A program made the position numbers and the translations under genes. From contig DATCJO010000123.1 of NCBI GenBank assembly GCA_036562765.1, positions 40,390 through 104,389 on the forward strand: 64,000 bases of DNA. Direction: 5' to 3'. The notes beneath the pieces are model-generated. The model was given only the letters and a program-made list of their open reading frames with translations, made no database searches and was not told the DNA's origin. Below, one piece after another: positions 24,194 to 32,688 of the stretch; within the stretch, counting starts at the first letter, position 1, and each line of letters begins with the position of its first letter. This DNA is from JAAYFT01 sp036562765 (lineage in GTDB: Bacteria; Bacillota; Clostridia; Tissierellales; Tissierellaceae).

Positions 24194-25612
24194 TCAATAC
24201 TCCTTCGCCTTATTTAAAGCATATTCTATTCCATTTACTATAATATCAAATTCTTCTTCTCTTATTGTTCTTAAATCAAAATAAACCTTATCTTTATGCA
24301 GTCTTGTAATAATAGGTATGGAATATTCCCTTAGTCTGGTTTCAAAAGCTTGTATACTTAATCCTTTTAAGGATATAGTCAAAGACTTAGAAGGCAACTT
24401 TTCTAAAGGCAAAGACCCTCCACCTACTTCTGAAAAGCAGTCTTCTATTTTAATTACCATCAAGTCATCTTTTATCTTCCTGTTGATTTTTCTCTTTAAT
24501 TTAAGTGCCTTTCTATTTATTTCCTCAATTGGCATAGTAAGCATATTTAATGTTGGAATCTTTTTTCTTGCCAAATCTTCATCAAGATAATATTTTAAAG
24601 TTTGTTCTAAAGCAGCAATAGTAAACTTATCTACCCTAAAAGCTCTTGTTAATGGATTTTTCTTCATCTTTTCTATATATTCCTTCTTCCCTACAATTAT
24701 TCCTGCCTGAGGCCCACCCAACAGCTTATCACCACTAAATGTGACTATATCAACACCTTTTTTTAAACATGCATGTACTGTTGGCTCATATTCTAGCCCA
24801 TATTTTGATAAATCTACTAGAACACCACTTCCCAAATCTTCAATTAAAGGAATACCATACTTTTCCTTTAGTTGGGCCAATTCACCAGAATCAACAGATG
24901 AAGTAAATCCCATTATCCTGTAATTGCTTGTATGGACTTTAAGTAAAGCTGCAGTGTTTTCATTGATGGCATTTTCATAATCCCATAAGTGAGTTTTATT
25001 AGTAGTTCCAACTGCTATTAGTTTAGCTCCACTTTGTTCCATAACATCTGGAATTCTAAAGGAACCTCCTATTTCAATCAATTCTCCCCTCGATACGATT
25101 ACTTCCCTATCTTTTGCCATGGCGTTTAAAACAAGCATAACTGCTGCTGCGTTGTTGTTAACTACCATTGCTGCTTCTCCACCAGTAATTTCACTTAAAA
25201 TTTCCTCTAAATGGCTATATCTTGAACCTCTTGTCCCTTTTTCAATATCATACTCCAAATTTGAATAATTAGAAGCAATTTCACCAATATTTTCAATAAC
25301 TTCCTTACATATTAATGACCTGCCCAAATTGGTGTGGATAATTACTCCTGTTGCATTTACTACTCTTCTTAATTTATTGGCATTTTTCTTCATGGCAGTG
25401 TTTTCTATGGATTTGTCTAAATTATTTACACATTCTATAATTTCCTCCTCATTACTGCCATTTTTTATCTTATCCCTTATCTTGTCCATTTCTATCCTTA
25501 TGCTGTCTAAAACTATTTTTCTGGGCATATTTTCTAACAATCTCTTTATGTTTTTCCTTTCTAAAATTTCATCTACTTTTGGTATTAATTTAAATAAATT
25601 TCTGCTCTCCAT
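24194..25612 (-). CDS. selA: L-seryl-tRNA(Sec) selenium transferase
   Basis: SelA is a PLP enzyme that converts Ser-tRNA(Sec) to Sec-tRNA(Sec) using selenophosphate. The 472 residues include the N-terminal tRNA-binding region with RRVVNATGVIIHTNLGRSLI (about 82-101), the catalytic centre with NNNAAAV (about 152) and the PLP-binding lysine in FSGDKLLGGPQAG (about 296). The length is typical. The stop codon (UGA) is two bases before the selB ATG, and selD ends 18 bases upstream, so the three are clearly one unit. Confidence 0.96.
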   Translation of the reverse strand: MESRNLFKLIPKVDEILERKNIKRLLENMPRKIVLDSIRIEMDKIRDKIKNGSNEEEIIECVNNLDKSIENTAMKKNANKLRRVVNATGVIIHTNLGRSLICKEVIENIGEIASNYSNLEYDIEKGTRGSRYSHLEEILSEITGGEAAMVVNNNAAAVMLVLNAMAKDREVIVSRGELIEIGGSFRIPDVMEQSGAKLIAVGTTNKTHLWDYENAINENTAALLKVHTSNYRIMGFTSSVDSGELAQLKEKYGIPLIEDLGSGVLVDLSKYGLEYEPTVHACLKKGVDIVTFSGDKLLGGPQAGIIVGKKEYIEKMKKNPLTRAFRVDKFTIAALEQTLKYYLDEDLARKKIPTLNMLTMPIEEINRKALKLKRKINRKIKDDLMVIKIEDCFSEVGGGSLPLEKLPSKSLTISLKGLSIQAFETRLREYSIPIITRLHKDKVYFDLRTIREEEFDIIVNGIEYALNKAKEY

Positions 25613-25630
25613 ATAATCCCTCTCTATATG

Positions 25631-26665
25631 TTATTCTACATACAAATAAAAATCTTGTTTTTCCATTACTTCTCCTACCACTGCAAATTTTGTAGGTGTT
25701 TTAGTTAGTTTTTCCAACAGCAAATCTACTTTATCTTTTCTAATAGATATTAACAAACCTCCTGAAGTTTGAGGGTCAAATAGTATATCTTCCATGTTTT
25801 TGGGAACACTTTCATCTATCACAACATTATTCCCAACAAAATCCCTGTTTTTATATGCACCAGCAGGAACTAATCCCATATTTGCATAATCTAAGGCATT
25901 AGCTATTACTGGTATTTTTTTATGATATATTTTGATACTCACATTGCTTCCTCTTGCCATTTCTAAGGCATGGCCAAGCAATCCGAATCCAGTTATATCT
26001 GTAACGCTGTTTATTCCTTCCACTTCATCCATGGCTTCCTTAGCATACTTATTTAATGTAGACATCACAAATACAGCTTCTTCATAGGCTTCCTTATCTA
26101 CGAGTTCACCTTTTATCGCAGTATTGATAATCCCAGTACCTAAAGGTTTAGTTAAGACAAGAACATCACCATGCTTTGCATTGTTGTTTGTTAAGATTTT
26201 ACTTGGATGAACAAATCCAGTTACAGATAAGCCATATTTTGGTTCATCATCCTCTACTGTATGGCCACCGACAATTATTGCTCCAGCTTCTTTAACCTTG
26301 TCATATCCTCCTTTAAGTATGTCTACAAGTACACTTTGGTCTAGACAATTTGGAAAGCACACTATATTCATGGCAAGTTTAGGTTCCCCGCCCATTGCAT
26401 AAACATCTGATAAGGAATTAGCAGCAGCAATTTGTCCAAAAGTATATGGATTATCTACAACAGGTGTAAAAAAATCCAATGTTTGAATCATTGCCAATTC
26501 ATCATTAATCTTATACACTGCTGCATCATCAGATGTCTCAATTCCAACTAATAGGTTTTCATCAAACATCTTTGGTAAATGGCACAGAACCTGTGCCAAT
26601 CTGTCTGGCCCGACTTTTGCTGCTCATCCTGAACTCTTTGTCATTTGGGTTAGTCTCACGTCCAT
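25631..26665 (-). CDS. selD: Selenide, water dikinase (selenophosphate synthetase) containing selenocysteine
   Basis: SelD makes selenophosphate from selenide and ATP. Read from the ATG at 26665, the N-terminus is LTQMTKSSG-UGA-AAKVGPDRLAQVLCHLP, which aligns with the family's SxGCxxK active site, with UGA (26626-26624) in place of the catalytic Cys codon as codon 14. After it the frame stays open to 25631 (344 residues), with IETSDDAAVY, DIYAMGG-type (SDVYAMGGEP), GGHTVEDDE and ITGFGLLGHALEM motifs. An in-frame TAA lies directly before this ATG, which fixes the start region. A hairpin lies 25 bases after UGA. A conventional reading would miss the first 22 residues. Confidence 0.93.
26580..26598 (-). 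promoter_or_regulatory. Bacterial SECIS element in selD
   Basis: A perfect 8-bp hairpin inside the coding sequence (TGGCACAG / CTGTGCCA) has a three-base GUU loop that starts with G. Its loop is about 33 bases after the UGA codon, within the range known for bacterial SECIS elements. It is the predicted binding site for SelB. Confidence 0.82.
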
Positions 26666-26678
26666 TTAATCACCATCC

Positions 26679-27311
26679 TCATTTAACAGTTATAAGGTCC
26701 TTTATTGCTTCGAACCTCTTTTCACCAATTCCTGGAACATTTTTTATGTCTTCAATAGTTTTAAAAGGCATTTTTTCTCTGTATTCAATAATCCTGTCTG
26801 CCAATGCATCTCCTATCCCAGGTAAAAGCATCAGCTCAGCTTTAGAACAGGTATTTATGTTTATTTTCCCATTATCAGTGTTATTGTTGCTTTTATCAGA
26901 AAAACCTATATCAGCAGGAATCTCTTCGCCAATTCTAGGTATGTAAATCTTTTCTTCATCAGCTAGCTTCTTTGCTAAATTTATCCTGTCTATATCTGCA
27001 TCATCTTTTAAACCTCCGCATAAATCAACAGCATCTATTAATCTTTTCCCCTCTTCCAGTTCAACTACACCTGGCTTATGAACTGCACCACTTATATGGA
27101 CCATTATTGTTTTCACTTCATTTTCACTTTCACTATTTACTGCATCATCTTCTATTATACCATTAGAAACTACAAAATTCTTATCTATTTCTACAAATTC
27201 ATCTCTATTCCCAATTATTTCCTTAAAAAAGAATTTAAAACTAAAAATCGCTACAATCAACAAAACAATTACTAGTATAATTATTTGCTCCTTTTTTGTA
27301 AAGGTTTTCAT
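26679..27311 (-). CDS. comEA: Competence DNA receptor ComEA
   Basis: ComEA is a membrane-anchored protein that binds double-stranded DNA outside the cell and passes it to ComEC. The 210 residues show one N-terminal membrane helix (about 9-29), a SLBB domain (VHISGAVHKPGVVEL, about 70-130) and a C-terminal helix-hairpin-helix pair (LMLLPGIGDALADRII and IKNVPGIGEKRFEAI, about 155-208). The ATG follows GGAGGGGGATAT. selD starts 13 bases after its stop, so competence and selenium genes appear to share a transcript. Confidence 0.94.
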   Translation of the reverse strand: MKTFTKKEQIIILVIVLLIVAIFSFKFFFKEIIGNRDEFVEIDKNFVVSNGIIEDDAVNSESENEVKTIMVHISGAVHKPGVVELEEGKRLIDAVDLCGGLKDDADIDRINLAKKLADEEKIYIPRIGEEIPADIGFSDKSNNNTDNGKININTCSKAELMLLPGIGDALADRIIEYREKMPFKTIEDIKNVPGIGEKRFEAIKDLITVK

Positions 27312-27379
27312 ATATCCCCCTCCAAGAATTTTATAAGTTTTTAATCTAAATTGTACTTAATTATTTGCTTATTTTTTGA

Positions 27380-27385
27380 TATAAT
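27380..27385 (+). promoter_or_regulatory. Extended -10 promoter of the carboxypeptidase gene
   Basis: TGATATAAT gives an extended -10 (TATAAT at 27380-27385). The -35 region (TTAATT, 17 bases upstream) is weak. The start would be near 27392. Confidence 0.55.
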
Positions 27386-27424
27386 CTAAATATTGAATTC
27401 CTAACAAAAAAGGTGGTGCATATT

Positions 27425-28696
27425 TTGAAAAAACTTGCAATAGTAATTGTATTACTGATAATCTTCTGTACATATTACCCATCCTTCGCTGCAGATGAGA
27501 AATTAGATTTAACAGGTGAAGCAGCAATATTAATAGATGCAGACACCATGGAAATATTATACAGTAAAAACCCTCATGAAAAGCTTTATCCTGCTAGTAC
27601 TACTAAAATCATGACAGGTATTTTAGCCATTGAGCTAGGCAATTTAAATGATATAGTTACAGTGGATCAGGAAGTAGTAAATTTAACCGATGGCAGCCAT
27701 ATTGCCTTAGAAGTGGGAGAACAGCTTACATTAGAACAACTATTATATGCATTATTAGTAGAATCAGCCAATGACGCAGCTTTAGCCATTGCAAAACATA
27801 TTTCTGGAAGCATAGATGAATTCATCAAGCTAATGAATGAGAAAGCCAAAGAAATTGGCGCCCTAAACACCAATTTTGTAAATCCCAATGGCCTTCCTGA
27901 CGAAAATCATGTTACTACAGCTTATGACCTTGCATTGATGGCCAAATACGCCATGAAAAACGAAACATTCAGAAACATCGTGAAAAACTATACTTATACA
28001 ATACCACCAACTAACAAAAAAACTCAAGAAAGGGTTTTATGGTCAAACAATCGCATGTTATACAGTGCTGAAAAAATCAGTGTAGATGGAGTTCAAACTA
28101 CTATTAAATATGATGGAGTAAATGGCGTAAAATCAGGTTATACAGTGGCAGCAGGTCAGTGCCTTGTTACTTCTTATGAAAAAGATGGGAGATGGCTTAT
28201 TGCTGTCGTATTAAAGTCAAATGGAAAAAATATTTATTCAGATACACATAAGTTATTAAATTATGGAATTAATAATTTTGAAAAAGTAAGAATAGGTTTT
28301 GCAAATAAGTTTATAGATAACTTGCCAGTTGAAAATGGTGTTATCCCTTATGTTGCAGGCATAACAAAATCCGATGTATATTACGTAATAGAAAAAGGCA
28401 AATTAGATTCAATAGAAGAAAAAATCGTGACAGATACCTTAGAAGCACCACTATCAAAAGGCGATGTTATAGGAAAAGTCGAATATTATTTAGATGGCAG
28501 AAAAATATCTGAAAACGACATAATATCTACTATGGATATTGATGAAATACCAAAGCCATCAATATTGGATAAAATAAAATCTAAATGGTATTGGTTTGTT
28601 TTTGCATTATTATTCTTAATTAGATTATGGAATTTACACATGAGGAGAAGGAGAAGAAGATATAGACGTAAAAGCACAACTCTGTTTGGGACTTAA
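27425..28696 (+). CDS. D-alanyl-D-alanine carboxypeptidase
   Basis: A low-molecular-weight penicillin-binding protein (DacA/DacF type) that trims the terminal D-Ala of peptidoglycan stem peptides. It has a signal peptide (residues 1-22), catalytic STTK (Ser about 57), a SAN motif (about 114) and KSGYTVAAG (about 236), then a beta-rich stalk domain and a C-terminal membrane helix with an Arg-rich cytoplasmic tail (RRRRRRYRRK-like). The TTG at 27425 is preferred because AAAGGTGG lies at the right distance. An in-frame GTG at 27413 overlaps that ribosome site. Confidence 0.93.
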   Translation: MKKLAIVIVLLIIFCTYYPSFAADEKLDLTGEAAILIDADTMEILYSKNPHEKLYPASTTKIMTGILAIELGNLNDIVTVDQEVVNLTDGSHIALEVGEQLTLEQLLYALLVESANDAALAIAKHISGSIDEFIKLMNEKAKEIGALNTNFVNPNGLPDENHVTTAYDLALMAKYAMKNETFRNIVKNYTYTIPPTNKKTQERVLWSNNRMLYSAEKISVDGVQTTIKYDGVNGVKSGYTVAAGQCLVTSYEKDGRWLIAVVLKSNGKNIYSDTHKLLNYGINNFEKVRIGFANKFIDNLPVENGVIPYVAGITKSDVYYVIEKGKLDSIEEKIVTDTLEAPLSKGDVIGKVEYYLDGRKISENDIISTMDIDEIPKPSILDKIKSKWYWFVFALLFLIRLWNLHMRRRRRRYRRKSTTLFGT

Positions 28697-28724
28697 AAAA
28701 ATCCACCATATGGTGGATTTTTTT
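28695..28724. terminator. Bidirectional terminator
   Basis: Palindrome ATCCACCAT/ATGGTGGAT (28701-28718) flanked by A7 on the left and T7 on the right. It serves the carboxypeptidase gene and the convergent ridA. Confidence 0.93.
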
Positions 28725-29103
28725 AAATGTATGCTACTGCTTCAATTTCAATATCTGCTCCTTTTGGTAATTGAGCTACTTGAACCAAAGACCTAGCAGG
28801 CTTGTGGCCATTAAAGAATTCTTCATATTCTTCATTAATTGCTCCAAAATTATTGATATCAGTTACAAAAACTGTTACCTTAGCAATGTTTTCAATAGTT
28901 GCACCTTCAGCTTCTAATATCGCCTTTATATTCTCTAGGCAAAGCCTAGTTTCTCTTTTAATATCACCTTTTAACAATTCTCCAGTTTTTGGATCCATTG
29001 GAAGTTGTCCTGAAGTAAAGATGATATTTCCTGCTCTTACTCCTTGAGAATATGGTCCTACTGCTTTAGGTGCATTTTCAGTTGCAATAAACTTCAATGA
29101 CAT
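28723..29103 (-). CDS. ridA: RidA-family enamine/imine deaminase
   Basis: RidA hydrolyses reactive enamines and imines released by PLP enzymes, which protects against 2-aminoacrylate damage. The protein has family motifs KAVGPYSQGV (about 11-20), FTSGQLPMDP, an Arg in the active site (SLVQVAQLPKGADIEIEAVA at the C-terminus) and the usual length of about 126 residues. The ATG at 29103 has GGAGG at 7 bases. The ATG at 29109 is too close to it. It follows rsfS by two bases and is last in the nadD-yqeK-rsfS-ridA operon. Confidence 0.94.
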   Translation of the reverse strand: MSLKFIATENAPKAVGPYSQGVRAGNIIFTSGQLPMDPKTGELLKGDIKRETRLCLENIKAILEAEGATIENIAKVTVFVTDINNFGAINEEYEEFFNGHKPARSLVQVAQLPKGADIEIEAVAYI

Positions 29104-29105
29104 AT

Positions 29106-29456
29106 TCATTCCTCCTTTTTTATTATAGCTTCTGTATCAGTCCATAATCTTTCAAGATTATAGTACTCCCTCTCATCCTTATGAAATACATGCACTATTA
29201 TATCATTTAAATCAAGTAATATCCATCTAGAACTTTCATATCCTTCTTTTCTAATCTCAAAGTATCCAATTTCATACAGTTTATCCAGTATTTCATCAGC
29301 TATTGCTCTTACTTGAGTTGTTGAATTCCCGCTTACAATTATAAAATAATCTGCAATCGTTGTTAATTTGCTGACATCTATCACCTTAATATCAAAACCC
29401 TTTTTATCTTCACAGGCCTTTGTAACAACAGAAATCTTTTTCTCTAAATCAATCAT
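29106..29456 (-). CDS. rsfS: Ribosome silencing factor RsfS
   Basis: RsfS binds ribosomal protein L14 and blocks joining of the subunits when nutrients are short. From the ATG at 29456 (after GGGAGG), the 116 residues show IKVIDVSKLTTIADYFIIVSGNSTTQV and the C-terminal DIIVHVFHKDEREYYNLERLW signature. An upstream ATG at 29483 would put the ribosome site inside the coding region. It lies directly after yqeK, the standard order nadD-yqeK-rsfS. Confidence 0.94.
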   Translation of the reverse strand: MIDLEKKISVVTKACEDKKGFDIKVIDVSKLTTIADYFIIVSGNSTTQVRAIADEILDKLYEIGYFEIRKEGYESSRWILLDLNDIIVHVFHKDEREYYNLERLWTDTEAIIKKEE

Positions 29457-29503
29457 CAATTTACCTCCCATATATCTTTCCATATATATTTTAAACTTAT
29501 TAT

Positions 29504-30070
29504 TTATAAATTCAGCTTCATTAACATAAAATTTCTAGCATTTATTGTATTTGGATGTATAATTTTACCCCTGTCTACTAAGTATTTAATAGTATTATCC
29601 ATTGCAAACAGAATTCCTCTGTCTAAATCCTCAAAAGTTTTTTCCCTTATCTCATCAACCCTTGGAAAATTTCTCCCTGGTTCTATATAATCTGCTATAT
29701 AAATTATTTTTTCCAATAAGGTCATATTTTCTCTTCCTGTTGTATGATAACAAATAGCATTTAATATTTCTTCATCTTCCACATTGTATTTAACCTTTGC
29801 AACCTTAGCACCTAAAGGCGCATGAATTAAGTCATTGTTGTACTTCATATAATTATCTAAAATTATATCAAAGTCTTCTGCTAATTTCAACCAGTCAACA
29901 TTGCCTTTAAACTTTGCACAATCATGTAAAAGTGCAGCAATCTTTACCTTTTCTAAATCTATATTATGGATTCTCCCCAACTTTAATGCTGTTTCCACCA
30001 CTCCTAAAGTATGCTTAAATCTTTCTTCTCCTATGTCCTTTATTAGTTCATATTCAATGCTATTTCCCAT
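29504..30070 (-). CDS. yqeK: HD-domain hydrolase YqeK
   Basis: YqeK proteins are HD phosphohydrolases that split diadenosine tetraphosphate symmetrically, in contrast to the unrelated ApaH. The 188 residues carry ERFKHTLGVVETA (His about 19), the HD pair in LLHDCAKFKG (about 47-48), LIHAPLGA and IYIADYIEPGR (Asp about 130). The start is immediately after the nadD stop with no gap, so coupling is expected. No membrane segment is present. Confidence 0.92.
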   Translation of the reverse strand: MGNSIEYELIKDIGEERFKHTLGVVETALKLGRIHNIDLEKVKIAALLHDCAKFKGNVDWLKLAEDFDIILDNYMKYNNDLIHAPLGAKVAKVKYNVEDEEILNAICYHTTGRENMTLLEKIIYIADYIEPGRNFPRVDEIREKTFEDLDRGILFAMDNTIKYLVDRGKIIHPNTINARNFMLMKLNL

Positions 30071-30682
30071 CTAATCTTCCTCCATATAAAGATTATTTTT
30101 CTTTATATATTCCTCTACTTTTAAAGGTACAAGATATTTTATGCTTTTATTATTCTTAATTCTATTCCTAATGTCTGACGATGAAATATCAATATATGGT
30201 GAGTTTATTCTTATAAATGAAATGGCATATCTTAAATTTAGCTCTTTTATTTTATTATCTATTTCATTGCAGTCATTTCCTGGCCTATTTACTAATACGA
30301 ACTTGCATAATTTAAATATGTCTTTAAAGTCCTTCCATTTTTCAATTTGAAATACTATGTCTGAACCTACAATAAAATATAATTCATCTTCTTTATATTT
30401 TTCTCTTAATGCTTTCATGGTATCTATAGTGTATGTAATTCCACTTCTTTCTATCTCTATTGAAGAAATAGTGAAATGCTCATTTGATTCAATGGCAAGT
30501 TTCAACATTTCAAGCCTATGTACTGGAGAAGCAGTATTTTTATCTATCTTGAAAGGATTTATTCCAGTAGGTATAAAAATTATTTTATTCAAATTTAAAC
30601 TTTCCCTTGCACTTTCAGCTAAAATCAAATGCCCAATATGAATAGGGTCAAAAGTTCCACCCATGATACCTATTTTCATCAT
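30071..30682 (-). CDS. nadD: Nicotinate-nucleotide adenylyltransferase
   Basis: NadD adenylates nicotinate mononucleotide in NAD synthesis. The 203-residue Rossmann protein has the GGTFDPIHIGH nucleotide-binding motif (about 9-19), ADP-site FIVGSDIVFQIEKW (about 106-119) and the C-terminal ISSSDIRNRI motif (about 166-175). Tandem ATGs at 30682 and 30679 follow AGGAGG, and the second has better spacing. It is first in an operon with yqeK, rsfS and ridA. Confidence 0.95.
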   Translation of the reverse strand: MMKIGIMGGTFDPIHIGHLILAESARESLNLNKIIFIPTGINPFKIDKNTASPVHRLEMLKLAIESNEHFTISSIEIERSGITYTIDTMKALREKYKEDELYFIVGSDIVFQIEKWKDFKDIFKLCKFVLVNRPGNDCNEIDNKIKELNLRYAISFIRINSPYIDISSSDIRNRIKNNKSIKYLVPLKVEEYIKKNNLYMEED

Positions 30683-30702
30683 TCTTCCTCCTAAAAAATT
30701 AA

Positions 30703-30724
30703 ACTTCAGAAATAATTCTGAAGT
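30703..30724 (-). terminator. Terminator after yhbY
   Basis: Nine-bp stem ACTTCAGAA / TTCTGAAGT (30703-30711, 30716-30724) followed on the minus strand by TTTAATTTTTTAGG. It ends the obgE transcript before nadD. Confidence 0.85.
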
Positions 30725-30733
30725 CTAATTATA

Positions 30734-31024
30734 CTATGGTAACTGGATCTTTTTATTATTTTTTGATTCCTTATATAAAACAAATATGTTACCTATACTT
30801 TGGACAAATTCTGCATCAATAGCTTCAGCAATTTCACTTGCAGTATCTGTAGCATCTAATAAGCTGTTTTTCAAAACTTTAATTTTAACTAATTCATTTG
30901 CTTCTAAATATTCTTCTACTTGCTTCAAAAAATTCTCTGTTATTCCATTTTTACCAATTTGAAATACAGGTTCCATTGTGTTTGCCAAGCTCTTTAAGTA
31001 TGCCCTTTGTTTGCCTGTTAGCAT
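30734..31024 (-). CDS. yhbY: YhbY/CRM-domain RNA-binding protein
   Basis: A 96-residue CRM-domain protein that associates with pre-50S ribosomal particles. It starts MLTGKQRAYLKSLANTMEPVFQIGKNGIT, with the conserved GKNG loop (about 29-32) and a KIKVLKNSL strand. The ATG at 31024 follows GGAGTGGAGTG; an overlapping GTG one codon upstream is less likely. It is the last gene of the obgE unit, a ribosome-assembly theme. Confidence 0.92.
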   Translation of the reverse strand: MLTGKQRAYLKSLANTMEPVFQIGKNGITENFLKQVEEYLEANELVKIKVLKNSLLDATDTASEIAEAIDAEFVQSIGNIFVLYKESKNNKKIQLP

Positions 31025-31037
31025 CACTCCACTCCTT

Positions 31038-31220
31038 CTATACTTCTATTTCTTTTTTATTTTGCCTTCTAACCTTTTCGTAATTTGAATTCCCCTTTTT
31101 CCATCCTGACCTAGCCTTTTCTTGTGGTACATAGTTTTCATTGATTACTATTTGGTTCTTTGCTGCGCAGTAATATGCTGGCTGATTTTCTTTGCAATTT
31201 CCACAGTTATAGCACTCCAT
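31038..31220 (-). CDS. Small cysteine-rich protein
   Basis: A 60-residue protein starting at the ATG at 31220 (MECYNCGNC). A GGAGG lies 12 bases upstream, a little far. Five cysteines (CYNCGNC, then YYC, with the pattern C-x2-C-x2-C...C) suggest a zinc or iron-sulfur site in the first 20 residues. The remainder is polar and basic. It sits between obgE and yhbY, with its upstream extension overlapping the obgE end. Similar small proteins recur next to obgE in Clostridia, but no role is known. Confidence 0.65.
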   Translation of the reverse strand: MECYNCGNCKENQPAYYCAAKNQIVINENYVPQEKARSGWKKGNSNYEKVRRQNKKEIEV

Positions 31221-31239
31221 TTTACAAAATAACCTCCAT

Positions 31240-32511
31240 TTATTCAAAGAATTCAAACTCATAACCGCATATAAATACTGAGTCATTTTCTTCTATACCT
31301 AGCTTCTTAAGTTCATCAATCACTCCTTTTTTCCTCATCATGTCTTGGAAGTATCTTACAGAATCTATATCATCAAAGTTTACAGAATATAACAGCCTTT
31401 CAACAAAATCCCCTTCTACTATATACATTCCATTTTCTTTTTTAACAATAATATCTTCCTTATCATCTTCTTCAGCAGGAATATATTGCTCATCAAATGT
31501 TTCATAAGTTTTTTCAGTTTCCATTAACAAATTCCACGCAGCATATTTCAAATCCTCAATGCCTTCCAGTGTTGCAGCAGATACTGGAAATATCTTATAT
31601 CCATTAGGCTCTAGTTCAGATTTTACCCTTTTAAGATTCTCTTCAGCTCCTGGTAAGTCCATTTTATTAGCAGCAATTATTTGAGGTTTTTTGCTCAACT
31701 TTTCATTATATTGTTTTAATTCTTCATTAATCTTATAAAAATCTTCTATAGGATCCCTACCCTCACTGCCAGAGATATCTATAACATGAATTAATACACT
31801 AGTCCTTTCTATATGCTTTAGAAAATCATGTCCTAAACCCGCACCTTCATGAGCTCCTTCTATTAGCCCAGGTATATCTGCAAGGACAAATGACTTTTCC
31901 TCAGCAACCCTTACAACTCCAAGATTGGGTTTTAATGTAGTAAAATGATAATTTGCTATTTTAGGCTTTGCTGATGTTAAGATAGAAAGAATTGTAGATT
32001 TCCCTACATTAGGAAAGCCAATTAGGCCTACATCTGCCAATAACTTTAACTCTAATATTATTTCCCTTTCTTCACCTTTTTTGCCTGGCTCTGCAAAATT
32101 TGGCGCTTGACGAGTTGAAGTAGCAAATCTGGCATTACCTCTGCCACCTCTACCGCCTTTTGCTATTACAAAGGTTTGATTGTGCTCTTTTAGATCTACA
32201 ATTACTTTGCCTGTTACTGCATCTTTAACTAGGGTCCCCACTGGAACTTTAAGGATTATATCTTCCCCAGATTTACCAAACTGCTTCTTGCTTCTTCCAT
32301 TTTCTCCGTTTTCAGCTTCATACACTCTTTTATACCTATAATCCATTAAAGTCCTTATACCTTCATCAGCTTTGAGGATTACACTTCCTCCATCGCCTCC
32401 GTCGCCACCGTAAGGACCACCTGAAGGTTCATACTTTTCTCTCCTCCAGGCTACTGCACCATCACCGCCTTTACCGCCTTTAACGCGAATTTTGGCTACA
32501 TCTATAAACAT
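31240..32511 (-). CDS. obgE: GTPase ObgE/CgtA
   Basis: Obg is an essential GTPase in late 50S assembly and stress control. The 423 residues have the glycine-rich Obg fold (AKIRVKGGKGGDGAV, about 1-158), a G domain with GFPNVGKST (about 165), DIPGLIEGAHEGAGLG and AANKMDL (about 281), and a C-terminal OCT domain (about 345-423) with VEGDFVERLLYSVNFDD. The ATG at 32511 has a weak GAGGTCG ribosome site. It is preceded by a terminator, so it has its own promoter in 32512-32660. Confidence 0.96.
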   Translation of the reverse strand: MFIDVAKIRVKGGKGGDGAVAWRREKYEPSGGPYGGDGGDGGSVILKADEGIRTLMDYRYKRVYEAENGENGRSKKQFGKSGEDIILKVPVGTLVKDAVTGKVIVDLKEHNQTFVIAKGGRGGRGNARFATSTRQAPNFAEPGKKGEEREIILELKLLADVGLIGFPNVGKSTILSILTSAKPKIANYHFTTLKPNLGVVRVAEEKSFVLADIPGLIEGAHEGAGLGHDFLKHIERTSVLIHVIDISGSEGRDPIEDFYKINEELKQYNEKLSKKPQIIAANKMDLPGAEENLKRVKSELEPNGYKIFPVSAATLEGIEDLKYAAWNLLMETEKTYETFDEQYIPAEEDDKEDIIVKKENGMYIVEGDFVERLLYSVNFDDIDSVRYFQDMMRKKGVIDELKKLGIEENDSVFICGYEFEFFE

Positions 32512-32660
32512 AACTTCATCGACCTCATATCCTTTTTTAAAATCTAATAAGTTTATTATACCAATTAAAGGAAGTCTGTCAATAATCTAATAATCTTTGA
32601 TTATTTTATTCCTATAATTAATATTTTATACTTAAGCTCGACATTCTAAAAATTACATAA

Positions 32661-32685
32661 AAAGCTTACCTTAACGGTAAGCTTT
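32661..32685 (-). terminator. Terminator of rplU-prp-rpmA
   Basis: Ten-bp stem AAAGCTTACC / GGTAAGCTTT (32661-32670, 32676-32685) followed by TTATGTAATTTTTAG on the minus strand. Confidence 0.88.
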
Positions 32686-32688
32686 ATA

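Noticed and set aside
24194..24196. UGA at the end of selA as a selenocysteine codon
   Set aside because: SelA already has its full length here, selB starts two bases later, and no SECIS-like hairpin follows.
26679..26681. UGA at the end of comEA as a selenocysteine codon
   Set aside because: ComEA ends at its normal helix-hairpin-helix boundary, and the following frame soon ends.
26533..26946. A plus-strand open frame across selD and comEA
   Set aside because: It overlaps two well-supported genes and has no ribosome site or recognisable protein features.
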